Origin: Epilithonimonas zeae
GTDB lineage: Bacteria > Bacteroidota > Bacteroidia > Flavobacteriales > Weeksellaceae
DNA length: 64,000 bases
NCBI RefSeq assembly: GCF_900141765.1
Contig: NZ_FSRK01000002.1
Span: forward strand, 900,635-964,634
Direction: 5' to 3'
Both the position numbers and the translations under genes were made by a program. The notes under the pieces were generated by a model. It ran no database searches and was not told where the DNA came from. It worked only from the letters and a program-made list of their open reading frames with translations. Below are positions 1-7,677 of the stretch, in pieces. Position 1 is the stretch's first letter; every line of letters begins with the position of its first letter.

Positions 1-64
1 TCTGTGCATTAGCGAAACCGAAAAATAAAAAAAGTGGTAGAAATAAAAAGACTTTGGTTTTCAT
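1..64 (-). CDS. Exported protein, N-terminal fragment cut by window edge
   Basis: Reading leftwards from an ATG at 64, the first 21 codons encode a lysine start (MKTK), a run of Leu/Phe and an ANAQ end, which is a typical Bacteroidetes Sec signal peptide. The rest of the gene lies outside the window, so the mature protein cannot be named. The neighbouring AraC-type gene at 129-950 is on the same strand, 64 bases upstream of this start. Confidence 0.6.
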   Translation of the reverse strand, partial: MKTKVFLFLPLFLFFGFANAQ

Positions 65-128
65 TGATAAAATTTTTCAGCAAAAGAAATCATTTCTGAA
101 TTTCAAAAATTGTAAAAATCATTCAATT

Positions 129-950
129 TTAATCTTTGTTATAAATCCAAGTCAAATCTTTTTGGTTCACAGAGATTTTTTCTGCTAATTTTTTTGGCGA
201 AAATCCTGAAAACATTTTGAAATCTTTGATGAAGTGTGCTTGGTCATAAAACTGATTCTGATAGGCAACCGTCGTCAAAGAATTGTTAGATTGAGAAAGG
301 TCACTCAATACATTTCGAAATCGCAATGTTTTAAGGTAAGATTTTGGATTTTGTCCCAGATTATTTTTGAAAAGTCGGAACAATGTTGCTTCACTGATTT
401 TAAGACTTTTGGAAAGTTCATCGATACTAATCATATTATTTTGATTAATGAGCATCAAAGCTTCTTTCATTTTTCCAGAAACAGAATCGTTTAATTTTTT
501 AAGAAGCAGAATTTCCAGTTCATTGGCTCGTTCAGAGAAATCAGCGATTTCGAATATTTTTTCTAAAACATTTTTATCCGAAGAGAATATTTCATCAAAA
601 ACAGAATCGGAAAACATCAGTTCATCGTAAGATTCTTTGGTAAAAGCTCTTAACGCAGAAGGCTGAAAAATAATACAAATCTGACTAAGCGAAGCATCAA
701 TATTAACCTGAAAAGGCTTTTTATGAAATCCGTAAAACCGACTTGTAAAAGCACTTCCGACGTTCACTTCACACAAATTGTTTTGATTATTATAAGAAAT
801 TTTATTTTCCTTATAAATTGCGAGACAAAGATTGCTGTTGGGAAAAGTCGTGTAAGTTAAAAAATCGTGATTCGCTTTTTCAAAGAACAGAAAATACTGA
901 ACATACTTTTTCAGAATCTCATTTTTTGGCTTTATGATTACTGAATTCAT
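129..950 (-). CDS. AraC-family transcriptional regulator
   Basis: This 273-residue protein has the usual two-part AraC layout. An N-terminal sensor half (about 1-165) has no recognisable ligand motif, and the C-terminal double helix-turn-helix lies at about 165-260. The second HTH carries the family pattern TTVAYQNQFYDQAHFIKDFK followed by FSGFSPKK, matching the conserved A...GF.D.S.F.R.FK...G.SP of AraC proteins. It starts at an ATG at 950. The 134-bp gap to the divergent gene at 1085 probably holds its promoter. Its target and inducer are unknown. Family assignment is firm; function beyond DNA binding is not visible. Confidence 0.88.
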   Translation of the reverse strand: MNSVIIKPKNEILKKYVQYFLFFEKANHDFLTYTTFPNSNLCLAIYKENKISYNNQNNLCEVNVGSAFTSRFYGFHKKPFQVNIDASLSQICIIFQPSALRAFTKESYDELMFSDSVFDEIFSSDKNVLEKIFEIADFSERANELEILLLKKLNDSVSGKMKEALMLINQNNMISIDELSKSLKISEATLFRLFKNNLGQNPKSYLKTLRFRNVLSDLSQSNNSLTTVAYQNQFYDQAHFIKDFKMFSGFSPKKLAEKISVNQKDLTWIYNKD

Positions 951-1084
951 TGTATGATTTTCTTTTTTAAAATATTTTCTGTCGTAAATTTGGAAAACTG
1001 TTCCAGAATGTAAATTTAATAAACTTTTATTTCTGATAAAGCTTTGGAAAGACTTTTGAGTTAATAAAACTTAGAAAAATTAAA

Positions 1085-1849
1085 ATGACAACTCTTCTCT
1101 ACGACGGCAGTTTCGATGGCCTTTTCACAGCGATATTCGAAGTTTTTGAATACCGTTACAAAGATGTGGAAATCAAAAACAGAGAAACTTTCCAGCAGGA
1201 AAATATGTTTGCGGAGATTCACGAAGTCATTACTCAGCAAGAAAAATCCGAAAGAGTTCTCAATAAATTAGAACAAAACATTGGCAAGTCAGGAATCAGT
1301 CAATTAATCAAAGTCTATCTTTCCGAAGATTCAGAATTAGAACAACTCATTTTTTCTGCGGTAAAACAATCCATCAAACATCCAAATGATAATATCCTTC
1401 AAAATTTCGCCAACGATGAAATTCTGAAAATCTCAAAAATCTGCAAATCCGTCAGTCGGGAAAGACACAGAATGACTGCATTTGTAAGATTCGAGAAAAT
1501 GCAGGACGATATTTATTTTGCGAAGATTGACCCCGATTTCAATGTGTTGCCTTTAATCCGAAAACATTTCAAAGACCGATACGCAGACCAGAAATGGATG
1601 ATTTATGATTTGAGAAGACATTACGGATTGTTCTACGATTTGGAAAACTGCGAATTCTTTTATCCCGATGAAAAATTGAATCTCAATCAATACAAAGAAA
1701 AATTCCACGACGAAGAGAAGAAATACCAAACGCTCTGGCAAAGCTATTTTACGAAAACTAACATCAAAGAACGCAAAAATACAAAGCTCCACATTCAGCA
1801 CGTTCCGAAACGTTATTGGAAATATTTGACCGAGAAATACAATTCTTAA
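1085..1849 (+). CDS. TIGR03915/DUF4130 family putative DNA repair protein
   Basis: This 254-residue protein starts TTLLYDGSFDGLFTAIFEVF and carries VRFEKMQDDIYFAKIDPDFN and the DLRRHYGLFYDL segment, all hallmarks of the TIGR03915 (DUF4130) family. Family members are usually paired with a radical-SAM protein (TIGR03916) and are thought, from uracil-DNA-glycosylase-like similarity, to act in DNA repair or modification. No partner is in this window: the left neighbour is a divergent AraC regulator and the right one is YceI. Length is normal. Family call is confident; biochemical role is inferred from the family. Confidence 0.85.
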   Translation: MTTLLYDGSFDGLFTAIFEVFEYRYKDVEIKNRETFQQENMFAEIHEVITQQEKSERVLNKLEQNIGKSGISQLIKVYLSEDSELEQLIFSAVKQSIKHPNDNILQNFANDEILKISKICKSVSRERHRMTAFVRFEKMQDDIYFAKIDPDFNVLPLIRKHFKDRYADQKWMIYDLRRHYGLFYDLENCEFFYPDEKLNLNQYKEKFHDEEKKYQTLWQSYFTKTNIKERKNTKLHIQHVPKRYWKYLTEKYNS

Positions 1850-1881
1850 CTTACATCAATGTGAGGGAAACCTGACCGGCC

Positions 1882-1889
1882 TAAATTTG
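1882..1889 (+). promoter_or_regulatory. Bacteroidetes -7 box upstream of yceI-like gene
   Basis: TAAATTTG matches the TANNTTTG -7 consensus and lies 31 bases before the ATG at 1921. The -33 TTG is not clear at the right spacing, so only half of the promoter is well supported. Confidence 0.45.
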
Positions 1890-1920
1890 CATCATAATTA
1901 ACAACAAAATATTAAAAATT

Positions 1921-2430
1921 ATGGCAACTAAATGGTTATTAGACCCAACTCATAGCGAAATCACTTTCAAAGTAAAACACTTGATGATTTCTAACGTAAA
2001 AGGAGAATTCACAACTTTCAACGCAGAGATTGATGCGGAAGATGATACATTCGCAAACGCAAAAGTTTCCGCTTTCATCGATACAGATTCTATCTTCACA
2101 AACAATACAGACAGAGACAATCACTTGAAATCAGCAGATTTCTTCAACGCAGAAGCTAACCCAAAAATCACTTTCGAAGCTTCAACTTTGAATGGTGATG
2201 TTACAGGAAACCTAACATTGAACGGGATTACAAAAGAAATCACTTTGGACGTTGACTTCGGAGGAATCAATTCTGACCCTTGGGGAAATACAAAAGCAGG
2301 TTTCTCTTTCGAAGGAAAAATCAAAAGAAGCGACTTCGGTTTGACTTGGAACGCAGCATTGGAAACAGGCGGTGTAATGGTAAGCGAAGAAGTTAAAATT
2401 GCAGGAGAATTGCAATTCGTAAAACAATAA
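1921..2430 (+). CDS. YceI family protein, cytoplasmic form
   Basis: This 169-residue protein opens WLLDPTHSEITFKVKHLMIS, the classic YceI start, followed by the NHLKSADFFNAE and GNLTLNGITKEI motifs. YceI proteins are lipocalin-like barrels that bind polyisoprenoids or fatty amides. Unlike many relatives it has no signal peptide, so it probably stays in the cytoplasm. It is monocistronic: its own -7 box lies upstream and a strong terminator follows. A second, exported YceI protein occurs at 28775-29317. The ligand is unknown. Confidence 0.92.
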   Translation: MATKWLLDPTHSEITFKVKHLMISNVKGEFTTFNAEIDAEDDTFANAKVSAFIDTDSIFTNNTDRDNHLKSADFFNAEANPKITFEASTLNGDVTGNLTLNGITKEITLDVDFGGINSDPWGNTKAGFSFEGKIKRSDFGLTWNAALETGGVMVSEEVKIAGELQFVKQ

Positions 2431-2463
2431 TACATCATAGTATTTTTTATAGTTTGAGTTTTT

Positions 2464-2500
2464 AAAGTGTGAACAAAGGCAACTTTGTTCACGCTTTTTT
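2464..2500 (+). terminator. Intrinsic terminator after YceI gene
   Basis: A perfect 10-bp stem (GTGAACAAAG at 2469-2478, CTTTGTTCAC at 2483-2492) with a GCAA loop is followed by GC and six T. It lies 38 bases past the YceI stop. Confidence 0.9.
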
Positions 2501-2518
2501 GATTTTAATTGTAATAAT

Positions 2519-2627
2519 TTGGGCAGCTTTTTCCGCCTTCCGCTCCCAATCTTTTTTGCAGAAAGTTTCCAGATAAATAGAATTTGAGCACAAGCAAAAA
2601 AGGATTTCCGCTCAAGTCGGGCTGCAG
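2519..2627. repeat. Dispersed hairpin element, copy A
   Basis: Copy A starts TTGGGCAGC, continues through TTCCGCCTTCCGCTCCC and ends TTCCGCTCAAGTCGGGC. Its centre holds an inverted repeat: AATC-TTTTTTGC (2548-2559) against GCAAAAAAG-GATT (2594-2606), with one extra G in the right arm. Five other copies are at 16807, 24790, 37673, 52133 and 63430. No gene is seen in the 2431-2808 gap; it holds this element, a terminator and the palindrome at 2665. Confidence 0.75.
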
Positions 2628-2664
2628 ATTCTACATAAAAACAAGATTTGTCAGAAACACAGTA

Positions 2665-2713
2665 TTGTCATTCCGTAGGAATCTAGACTGTTGAGATTCC
2701 TACGGAATGACAA
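2665..2713. repeat. GTCATTCC palindrome, copy 1
   Basis: Perfect inverted repeat: 20-bp arms (core GTCATTCCGTAGGAATCT at 2667-2684 and its complement at 2694-2711) around the loop AGACTGTTG. Related copies are at 24922-24976 and 37829-37883. Confidence 0.85.
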
Positions 2714-2808
2714 AAATTATGTTGAATTTAAAATCTATTCAATCCACCAAATCTGCGAGAAAATAAAATACTTTTTACATTAATACATTTTACTTTTTAC
2801 AAAAAAAA

Positions 2809-3636
2809 ATGAACCTCAACGACCTTTCAAAAATATCTGACAATTTCAAAACCACACAAAAAATGCCCGTTCTATTCCTAGGACACGGCTCTCCGATGAA
2901 CGCCATCGAAGAAAATATTTTTGTTCAGGGATTCAGGAATATCAGCAAAGAAATCCCAAAACCAAATGCCATCATTTGTATTTCTGCGCATTGGTTTACC
3001 AATGGAACTTTTGTCACGGCGATGGATATGCCCAGAACCATTCACGATTTTGGAGGTTTCCCGCAAGCCTTGTTTGATGTTCAGTACCCCGCAAAAGGAA
3101 ATCCGGAACTTGCTAAAGAAACTGCTGGTTTACTAACTCCGGTTTTGGTGGAAGAAGACCACAATTGGGGATTGGACCACGGCGCTTGGTCGGTATTGCG
3201 ACATCTTTATCCGGATGCAGATATTCCGGTTATCCAGTTGAGTATCGATTATACAAAACCACCACAATATCACTTTGATTTGGCAAAAAAATTATCCAGA
3301 CTTCGTGAGAAAGGAATCTTGATTATCGGAAGCGGAAACATTGTCCATAATCTCCGATTGATTGACTGGAAAAATATTGATACTGTTGGAGCAGGCTGGG
3401 ATTGGGCGATAGAAGCTAGAGAGAAAACCAACAGCTGGCTTCTGGATGGCGATTTCCAAAAACTCATCGATTATCAAAAACAAGGTTTGTTTCTCCAACA
3501 AGCCGTTCCGACACCAGACCATTTTCTGCCGATGATTTATAATCTTGGTTTGAAGGAAAAATCAGAAGAATTATCATTATTCAATGACTCGTTAATTGGC
3601 GGTTCTTTGAGTATGACATCGATAAGAATTGGATAA
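2809..3636 (+). CDS. DODA-type extradiol ring-cleavage dioxygenase (YgiD-like)
   Basis: This 275-residue protein matches the class III extradiol dioxygenase family that includes E. coli YgiD (4,5-DOPA dioxygenase). Visible family motifs are LFLGHGSPMNA (His about 26), ISAHWF (His about 62), DHGAWSVL, SGNIVHNL and TPDHFLP; the histidines are the expected metal ligands. The substrate cannot be read from sequence. The start at 2809 gives an 18-residue leader before MPVLFLGHGSP; an internal Met19 (2863) is an alternative start. It stands alone, with repeats upstream and no operon partner. Confidence 0.88.
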   Translation: MNLNDLSKISDNFKTTQKMPVLFLGHGSPMNAIEENIFVQGFRNISKEIPKPNAIICISAHWFTNGTFVTAMDMPRTIHDFGGFPQALFDVQYPAKGNPELAKETAGLLTPVLVEEDHNWGLDHGAWSVLRHLYPDADIPVIQLSIDYTKPPQYHFDLAKKLSRLREKGILIIGSGNIVHNLRLIDWKNIDTVGAGWDWAIEAREKTNSWLLDGDFQKLIDYQKQGLFLQQAVPTPDHFLPMIYNLGLKEKSEELSLFNDSLIGGSLSMTSIRIG

Positions 3637-3768
3637 ATTTTAATTAATTCCTTTTTATAACTAAAAAATTAGTAATATTGTTTTAATGAAATCGCCATAA
3701 ATACAAAAACAAATACCTATGAAGATTAGGCGATTGCATATGTCCATTAGAAAAATAAATATCTTCAT

Positions 3769-4944
3769 ATGAAAAGAATATTACTTTTTTGCGTATACTT
3801 TAGTTTTGTCTGCTGTTATTTTGCTCAGATTATCTCAGGAAAAATCCAAACTGAAACTGGAAACGCTATTTCTGATGTGAATGTTTATCTTGACGGAACT
3901 AAAATCTCAACCACATCTACTAATGACGGAAGTTTCCAATTAGATGTTCAAGGACAGAAAAGCGGAAATCTGATTTTCCAGAAAGACAGCTACGAAACCA
4001 GTATTTTTCCACTTAATCAAGCGATTGGAAAATCAGTAAAAGTAATTATCAATCCAGTTAAAGAGATTAAAGAGGTTGTTATAATTCCTTATACAGAACA
4101 GGCTTACAAAAATTTTATTAATTATTTTCTGGATAAATTTCTTGGATTTGATAGGGAAGGAGTTACGATTAAAAATCAACGAACGCTCAAATTTTCTTAT
4201 GACAAGAAAAATCAATTTCTGAAAGTGAAAGCACCACAGACTTTGATTATTGAAAATAAAAACCTGGGTTATACACTTCAATATAATCTTATCAATTTTG
4301 AAGCGGACTTTAAAAAGAAAACGACAAGCTATCTTGGAACTTCATTCTTTAAAGAGAATAATAGTAAGAAAAATACCATTCTGAATCGGATGAATGCATA
4401 TAAAGGAAGTCTGATGGATTTTCTACGAAGCCTTTATAATAACGAATTAGAGCAAGAAGGTTTCATCGTCAATCACGCCAAAAGAATAAAAAATCCATCA
4501 TATCCAACAGACGCCGAACTGCAAAAACTTCAAGACCATTTCGAAATTGTGAAAGCTCAGAAAATCTCCAATGTTCCTTGGACGGATGAGTTAGAAGCCA
4601 TTTCCCGGAAGAAAAGTAAAAATTCCGAGTTTGTAATGGCGATTCTAAAAACGAAAATGAAAGAATCCGATTTCACTAAACGAAAAGATGGTAGGTTATT
4701 TATTGATTTCGAAGATTTGCTGATGGTGAATTATCAAAAATATTTTTACGAAATCAAGAAAGGCGAATTTGTAAAAGCCAACACATTCTCCACACAATCT
4801 TCAATCATTCATCCGGAAGCTTTGGAATTTGAAGTGTTTCCTGAGGGTAATACTTCGGAACCGGATTTGTTGATTTTGGAAGAGAATTTTTCTAATCAAA
4901 ATGTTTCGAAGATGCTGCCGCTAGATTATACTTTTGGAAATTGA
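3769..4944 (+). CDS. Exported protein with carboxypeptidase-like regulatory domain
   Basis: This 391-residue protein has an N-terminal signal peptide (MKRILLFCVYFSFVCCYFAQ) and then a CarboxypepD_reg-like beta-sandwich at about 21-100 (IISGKIQTETGNAISDVNVY ... VIINP). That domain is found at the N-terminus of many Bacteroidetes outer-membrane proteins. The remaining roughly 290 residues are charged, lack membrane strands I can recognise and match no family I know. A periplasmic or envelope location is likely; function is unknown. It is convergent with the GNAT gene at 5025. Confidence 0.75.
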   Translation: MKRILLFCVYFSFVCCYFAQIISGKIQTETGNAISDVNVYLDGTKISTTSTNDGSFQLDVQGQKSGNLIFQKDSYETSIFPLNQAIGKSVKVIINPVKEIKEVVIIPYTEQAYKNFINYFLDKFLGFDREGVTIKNQRTLKFSYDKKNQFLKVKAPQTLIIENKNLGYTLQYNLINFEADFKKKTTSYLGTSFFKENNSKKNTILNRMNAYKGSLMDFLRSLYNNELEQEGFIVNHAKRIKNPSYPTDAELQKLQDHFEIVKAQKISNVPWTDELEAISRKKSKNSEFVMAILKTKMKESDFTKRKDGRLFIDFEDLLMVNYQKYFYEIKKGEFVKANTFSTQSSIIHPEALEFEVFPEGNTSEPDLLILEENFSNQNVSKMLPLDYTFGN

Positions 4945-4956
4945 TTTTTATAATTA

Positions 4957-5025
4957 TTTCTCGCAGATTGGGCTGATTTAATTTCCATTATTATCTGCTT
5001 AATTTGCAAAATCAGCGAGAAAAAT
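4957..5025. repeat. TCTCGC/GCGAGA inverted repeat at convergent gene ends
   Basis: TTTCTCGC...CTGATTT on the left pairs with AAATCAGCGAGAAA on the right, separated by AT-rich sequence. Similar AATCTGCGAGAAA pieces occur near 2750 and 63385, so it is probably another dispersed sequence. It may also end transcription between the two convergent genes. Confidence 0.5.
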
Positions 5026-5474
5026 CATTCCAACTCTTTCTCAAAACAAATACTATTCTCAACGCCAATATATTGACCGTAATTTGGAATGACTTTGTAT
5101 ACGCATTTATTGTAAAGCGCAACTGCTTCGACTTGTCTTTTTCCTGTTTCCAGAACTGTTTTTTCGTAACCCAATTCTTTTGCCCAAGTTTCTAATTCCT
5201 TTAAAATCAAAGAAGCCAAACCTTTTCCACGTTTTTCGGGAAGCGTAAACATTCTTTTGACTTCCATAGATTTTGAATCCATCTCTTTTATTGCACCACA
5301 AGCAACTGCTTCATCATTATCAAAAATCACAACGCAATTTTTCAGCAAATCGATTTTGTTATATTGATGATAAAAAGCGTGTTCATCACCATCCATTACT
5401 GCAAGATAAGCATCCAATTGTTTTACTAATTTTTGAAAGTCTGGATTTTCGGAAGTTGTTCTGAGGGTTTTCAT
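5025..5474 (-). CDS. GNAT family N-acetyltransferase
   Basis: This 149-residue protein has the GNAT fold pattern: the acceptor strand VVIFDNDEAVACGAI, then VKRMFTLPEKRGKGLASLIL with the RGKGLA acetyl-CoA loop (Q/RxxGxG/A), then LETGKRQVEAVALYNKCVY. It is a stand-alone cytoplasmic acetyltransferase; the substrate is unknown. It lies downstream of the cystatin-like gene on the same strand but behind a terminator, so it is probably transcribed separately. Its stop falls in the inverted repeat it shares with the convergent gene. Confidence 0.9.
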   Translation of the reverse strand: MKTLRTTSENPDFQKLVKQLDAYLAVMDGDEHAFYHQYNKIDLLKNCVVIFDNDEAVACGAIKEMDSKSMEVKRMFTLPEKRGKGLASLILKELETWAKELGYEKTVLETGKRQVEAVALYNKCVYKVIPNYGQYIGVENSICFEKELE

Positions 5475-5499
5475 TAATTAAAAGTAATGAAATATATTA

Positions 5500-5531
5500 A
5501 AAAAATAGCCAGAAGATATGATCTTCCGGCT
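5500..5531 (-). terminator. Terminator of the cystatin-like gene
   Basis: Hairpin AGCC-A-GAAGAT (5507-5517) with ATCTTC-C-GGCT (5521-5531), loop ATG. On the minus strand it is followed by a run of T (A run at 5500-5505). Confidence 0.75.
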
Positions 5532-5552
5532 AATAAATGTATTCCGAATATT

Positions 5553-5819
5553 CTATATTCTTGTAATACCCGTAACGTGAGGTTGTCCGTTAATAGGCTT
5601 GTAAATTTCCACAATTGCGTTCCAAATTACATCGGATGGTGGTATACTTGCTGTGCATTTGTAACGGTAATTGGTTCCATTAACTAATTGTGTTGATACT
5701 TCTGTAGGAGTATATTTTACTCCAACAAATCCTCTTAGAGCTTCACTGAATATTTGTTGCTCTTCCGATGTAAGACTATGAAACGCCGTCCATCCGCCAA
5801 CTGTTAGTTCTTCTGTCAT
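5553..5819 (-). CDS. Cystatin/stefin-like cysteine protease inhibitor homologue
   Basis: This 88-residue protein has no signal peptide. The three inhibitory elements of the stefin (type 1 cystatin) family can be read: a Gly-Gly near the N-terminus (8-9), the first hairpin loop QLVNG at 44-48 fitting QxVxG and set in TQLVNGTNYRYKC (human stefin A has QVVAGTNYYIK), and a second loop region EIYKPINGQPHVTG at about 71-84, like VFKSLPGQ...LTG of stefins. Family I25 members block papain-like proteases by inserting these loops into the active site. A conserved Trp10 and a single Cys55 are present. Bacterial members are rare. Fold call is from motif reading only; inhibitory activity is inferred. Confidence 0.72.
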   Translation of the reverse strand: MTEELTVGGWTAFHSLTSEEQQIFSEALRGFVGVKYTPTEVSTQLVNGTNYRYKCTASIPPSDVIWNAIVEIYKPINGQPHVTGITRI

Positions 5820-6045
5820 GATTAATTTGTTTTAGGTGTCCTACTCTTATGGCCTTTCGGATACGCCCCGTTTTTGGTGGTTTCTGGTCTCCATGGTTAG
5901 AATTTTTTTAAATCAAGGTGTCTTTTTGTGATCACAGGACAAAGCTATTGTAGATTACTTATATATTTAAGAGCATATATACCTAATTTTTATTCATAGG
6001 TATAATTACTTAATGCATTTATTATCAATTTGATAAAAATGAAAA
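5820..6045 (-). other. Long leader or promoter region of the cystatin-like gene
   Basis: About 225 bases separate the cystatin-like ATG from the hutH terminator. TAGCTTTG at 5947-5940 (minus) fits the -7 box, which would give an untranslated leader of about 110 bases. The leader stretch at 5835-5895 is visibly richer in G and C than its surroundings. No riboswitch was recognised. Confidence 0.35.
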
Positions 6046-6068
6046 TCCCCCAGTTAAACTGAGGGGTA
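6046..6068 (-). terminator. Terminator of hutH
   Basis: CCCCTCAGTT...AACTGGGGG hairpin on the minus strand, followed by ATTTTCATTTTT, 29 bases past the hutH stop. Confidence 0.65.
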
Positions 6069-6096
6069 ATTTAATTTTTTGAAAAATATTTGTCAA

Positions 6097-7590
6097 TTAT
6101 ATATGGACTTGAAATTTCTTCTCTCTAATCAACTCCGCAATCTTCAAAATATCTTCACCAATCAATCTGTCATTTTCCAGTTTTGGAACAACAGAACGAA
6201 TTAATTCATAGTTCTTCTCAACAATTTTAGAACATTTCGCCGGTCTTCGGAATTCTAAGCCTTGGGCTGCGAACATTAACTCAATCGCTAGAATATTTTC
6301 CAAATTACCTAAAATCTGATTGAATTTTCGACCGGAAATACTTCCCATAGAAACGTGGTCTTCCTGACCTAAACTTGTCGGTATAGAATCTGCCGAAGCT
6401 GGAAAGCAAAGTGTTTTGTTCTCTGTTACTAAAGCTGCACTCGTATATTGAGGAATCATAAAGCCGGAATTGAGTCCAGAACTTTCTACTAATAATTTCG
6501 GTAAACCATATTTTCCTTCTAATAAAAGATAACTTCTTCTATCGGAAATATTTCCTAATTCTGCAGCTGCCAAAGAACAATAATCCAAAGGCAAAGCCAT
6601 CAATTGTCCGTGGAAATTACCTCCGGAAATCGATTCTTCTGCACTTAAAACAATGGGGTTGTCGGTCACGGAATTCAGTTCTGTTTCTGCCATTTGTTTC
6701 AGGTGTTCAAAGGCATTTCTACTCGCGCCGTGAACCTGCGGAACGCATCGCATAGAATACGGGTCTTGAACTCTATCACAGAATTCGTGAGACTTGAGAT
6801 TATCAGAATCTTTAAGGAAATTTCGCATTCTTTCCGCTACTTTTTGACTTCCGTCAAATGGGCGAATCTCGTGCAATTCTTTCTTGAACGGGCTTGATGA
6901 ACCTCGGTAAGCTTCCAGACTCATAGCTGCAGTCAAATCGGCCAAATCTAAAAGATATTCGAATTTTGTAAGACCTGTAATGGCGTGCGCTAAAATAAAC
7001 TGAGTGCCATTAATCAATCCCAAACCTTCTTTCGGACCGAGTTTTAAAGGTTGAAGTTTATGTTTCTTCAAAACTTTAGCAGTTTCAACAGTTTTATCAT
7101 TTTCCCAAACCTGACCTAATCCCAAAAGCGGCAAAACCAAATGTGCCAATGGCGCCAAATCTCCTGAAGCACCAACAGAACCTTGCTCTGGAACAACCGG
7201 AATAATATCCAGTTCCAACATCAGAATCAATCGCTCAATAACATCTAACGAAACACCCGAAAATCCTTTCGACAAAGCGTGGATTTTGGAAATCATCATT
7301 ATTTTGGAAATGTTCTTATCAATCGGTTTTCCTACACCTACAGCGTGAGAAATAATCAAATTATGCTGAAGTTGTGCTGTCTCCGATTCTGAAATCTTAG
7401 TGTCGCAAAGTGGTCCAAATCCTGTGTTGATACCATAAACAGTTCGGTCAGATGCTACAATTTTCTGAACATTCTGTTGGGATTTTATGATTTGTTCTTT
7501 TGATTTTTTATTGAGTTTTGCTTTGGAAGGATTTTTTAAAATCTCTAAAACATCCTGATATTTAAATTGGTCGATTCCGTAAATCATCAC
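6097..7590 (-). CDS. hutH: Histidine ammonia-lyase
   Basis: This 497-residue protein has the full aromatic ammonia-lyase signature GSVGASGDLAPLAHL. The Ala-Ser-Gly at about residue 142 forms the MIO electrophile that releases ammonia from L-histidine, giving urocanate. Other family blocks are YGINTGFGPL near residue 55, the catalytic-loop Tyr in RDPYSMRC-like VQDPYSMRCVPQ, and SGNFHGQLMALPLD. Length is typical (about 500). It starts at one of two adjacent ATGs (7590 or 7587). No hutU, hutI or hutG is nearby, so the rest of histidine degradation must be elsewhere. It is divergent from the hydrolase gene at 7678 across 87 bp. Confidence 0.96.
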   Translation of the reverse strand: MMIYGIDQFKYQDVLEILKNPSKAKLNKKSKEQIIKSQQNVQKIVASDRTVYGINTGFGPLCDTKISESETAQLQHNLIISHAVGVGKPIDKNISKIMMISKIHALSKGFSGVSLDVIERLILMLELDIIPVVPEQGSVGASGDLAPLAHLVLPLLGLGQVWENDKTVETAKVLKKHKLQPLKLGPKEGLGLINGTQFILAHAITGLTKFEYLLDLADLTAAMSLEAYRGSSSPFKKELHEIRPFDGSQKVAERMRNFLKDSDNLKSHEFCDRVQDPYSMRCVPQVHGASRNAFEHLKQMAETELNSVTDNPIVLSAEESISGGNFHGQLMALPLDYCSLAAAELGNISDRRSYLLLEGKYGLPKLLVESSGLNSGFMIPQYTSAALVTENKTLCFPASADSIPTSLGQEDHVSMGSISGRKFNQILGNLENILAIELMFAAQGLEFRRPAKCSKIVEKNYELIRSVVPKLENDRLIGEDILKIAELIREKKFQVHI

Positions 7591-7677
7591 TGAAAAATTT
7601 TGCCTAAAAATACACTTTTCGGAAGGAATTATAAAAAGGATTTTATCTTGAATATTAGATTTATTTTATATTTTTAA

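Noticed and set aside
5843..5890. 15-codon basic ORF on the minus strand in the leader of the cystatin-like gene
   Set aside because: Codon 16 is a stop; no promoter or partner supports it, and chance is sufficient.
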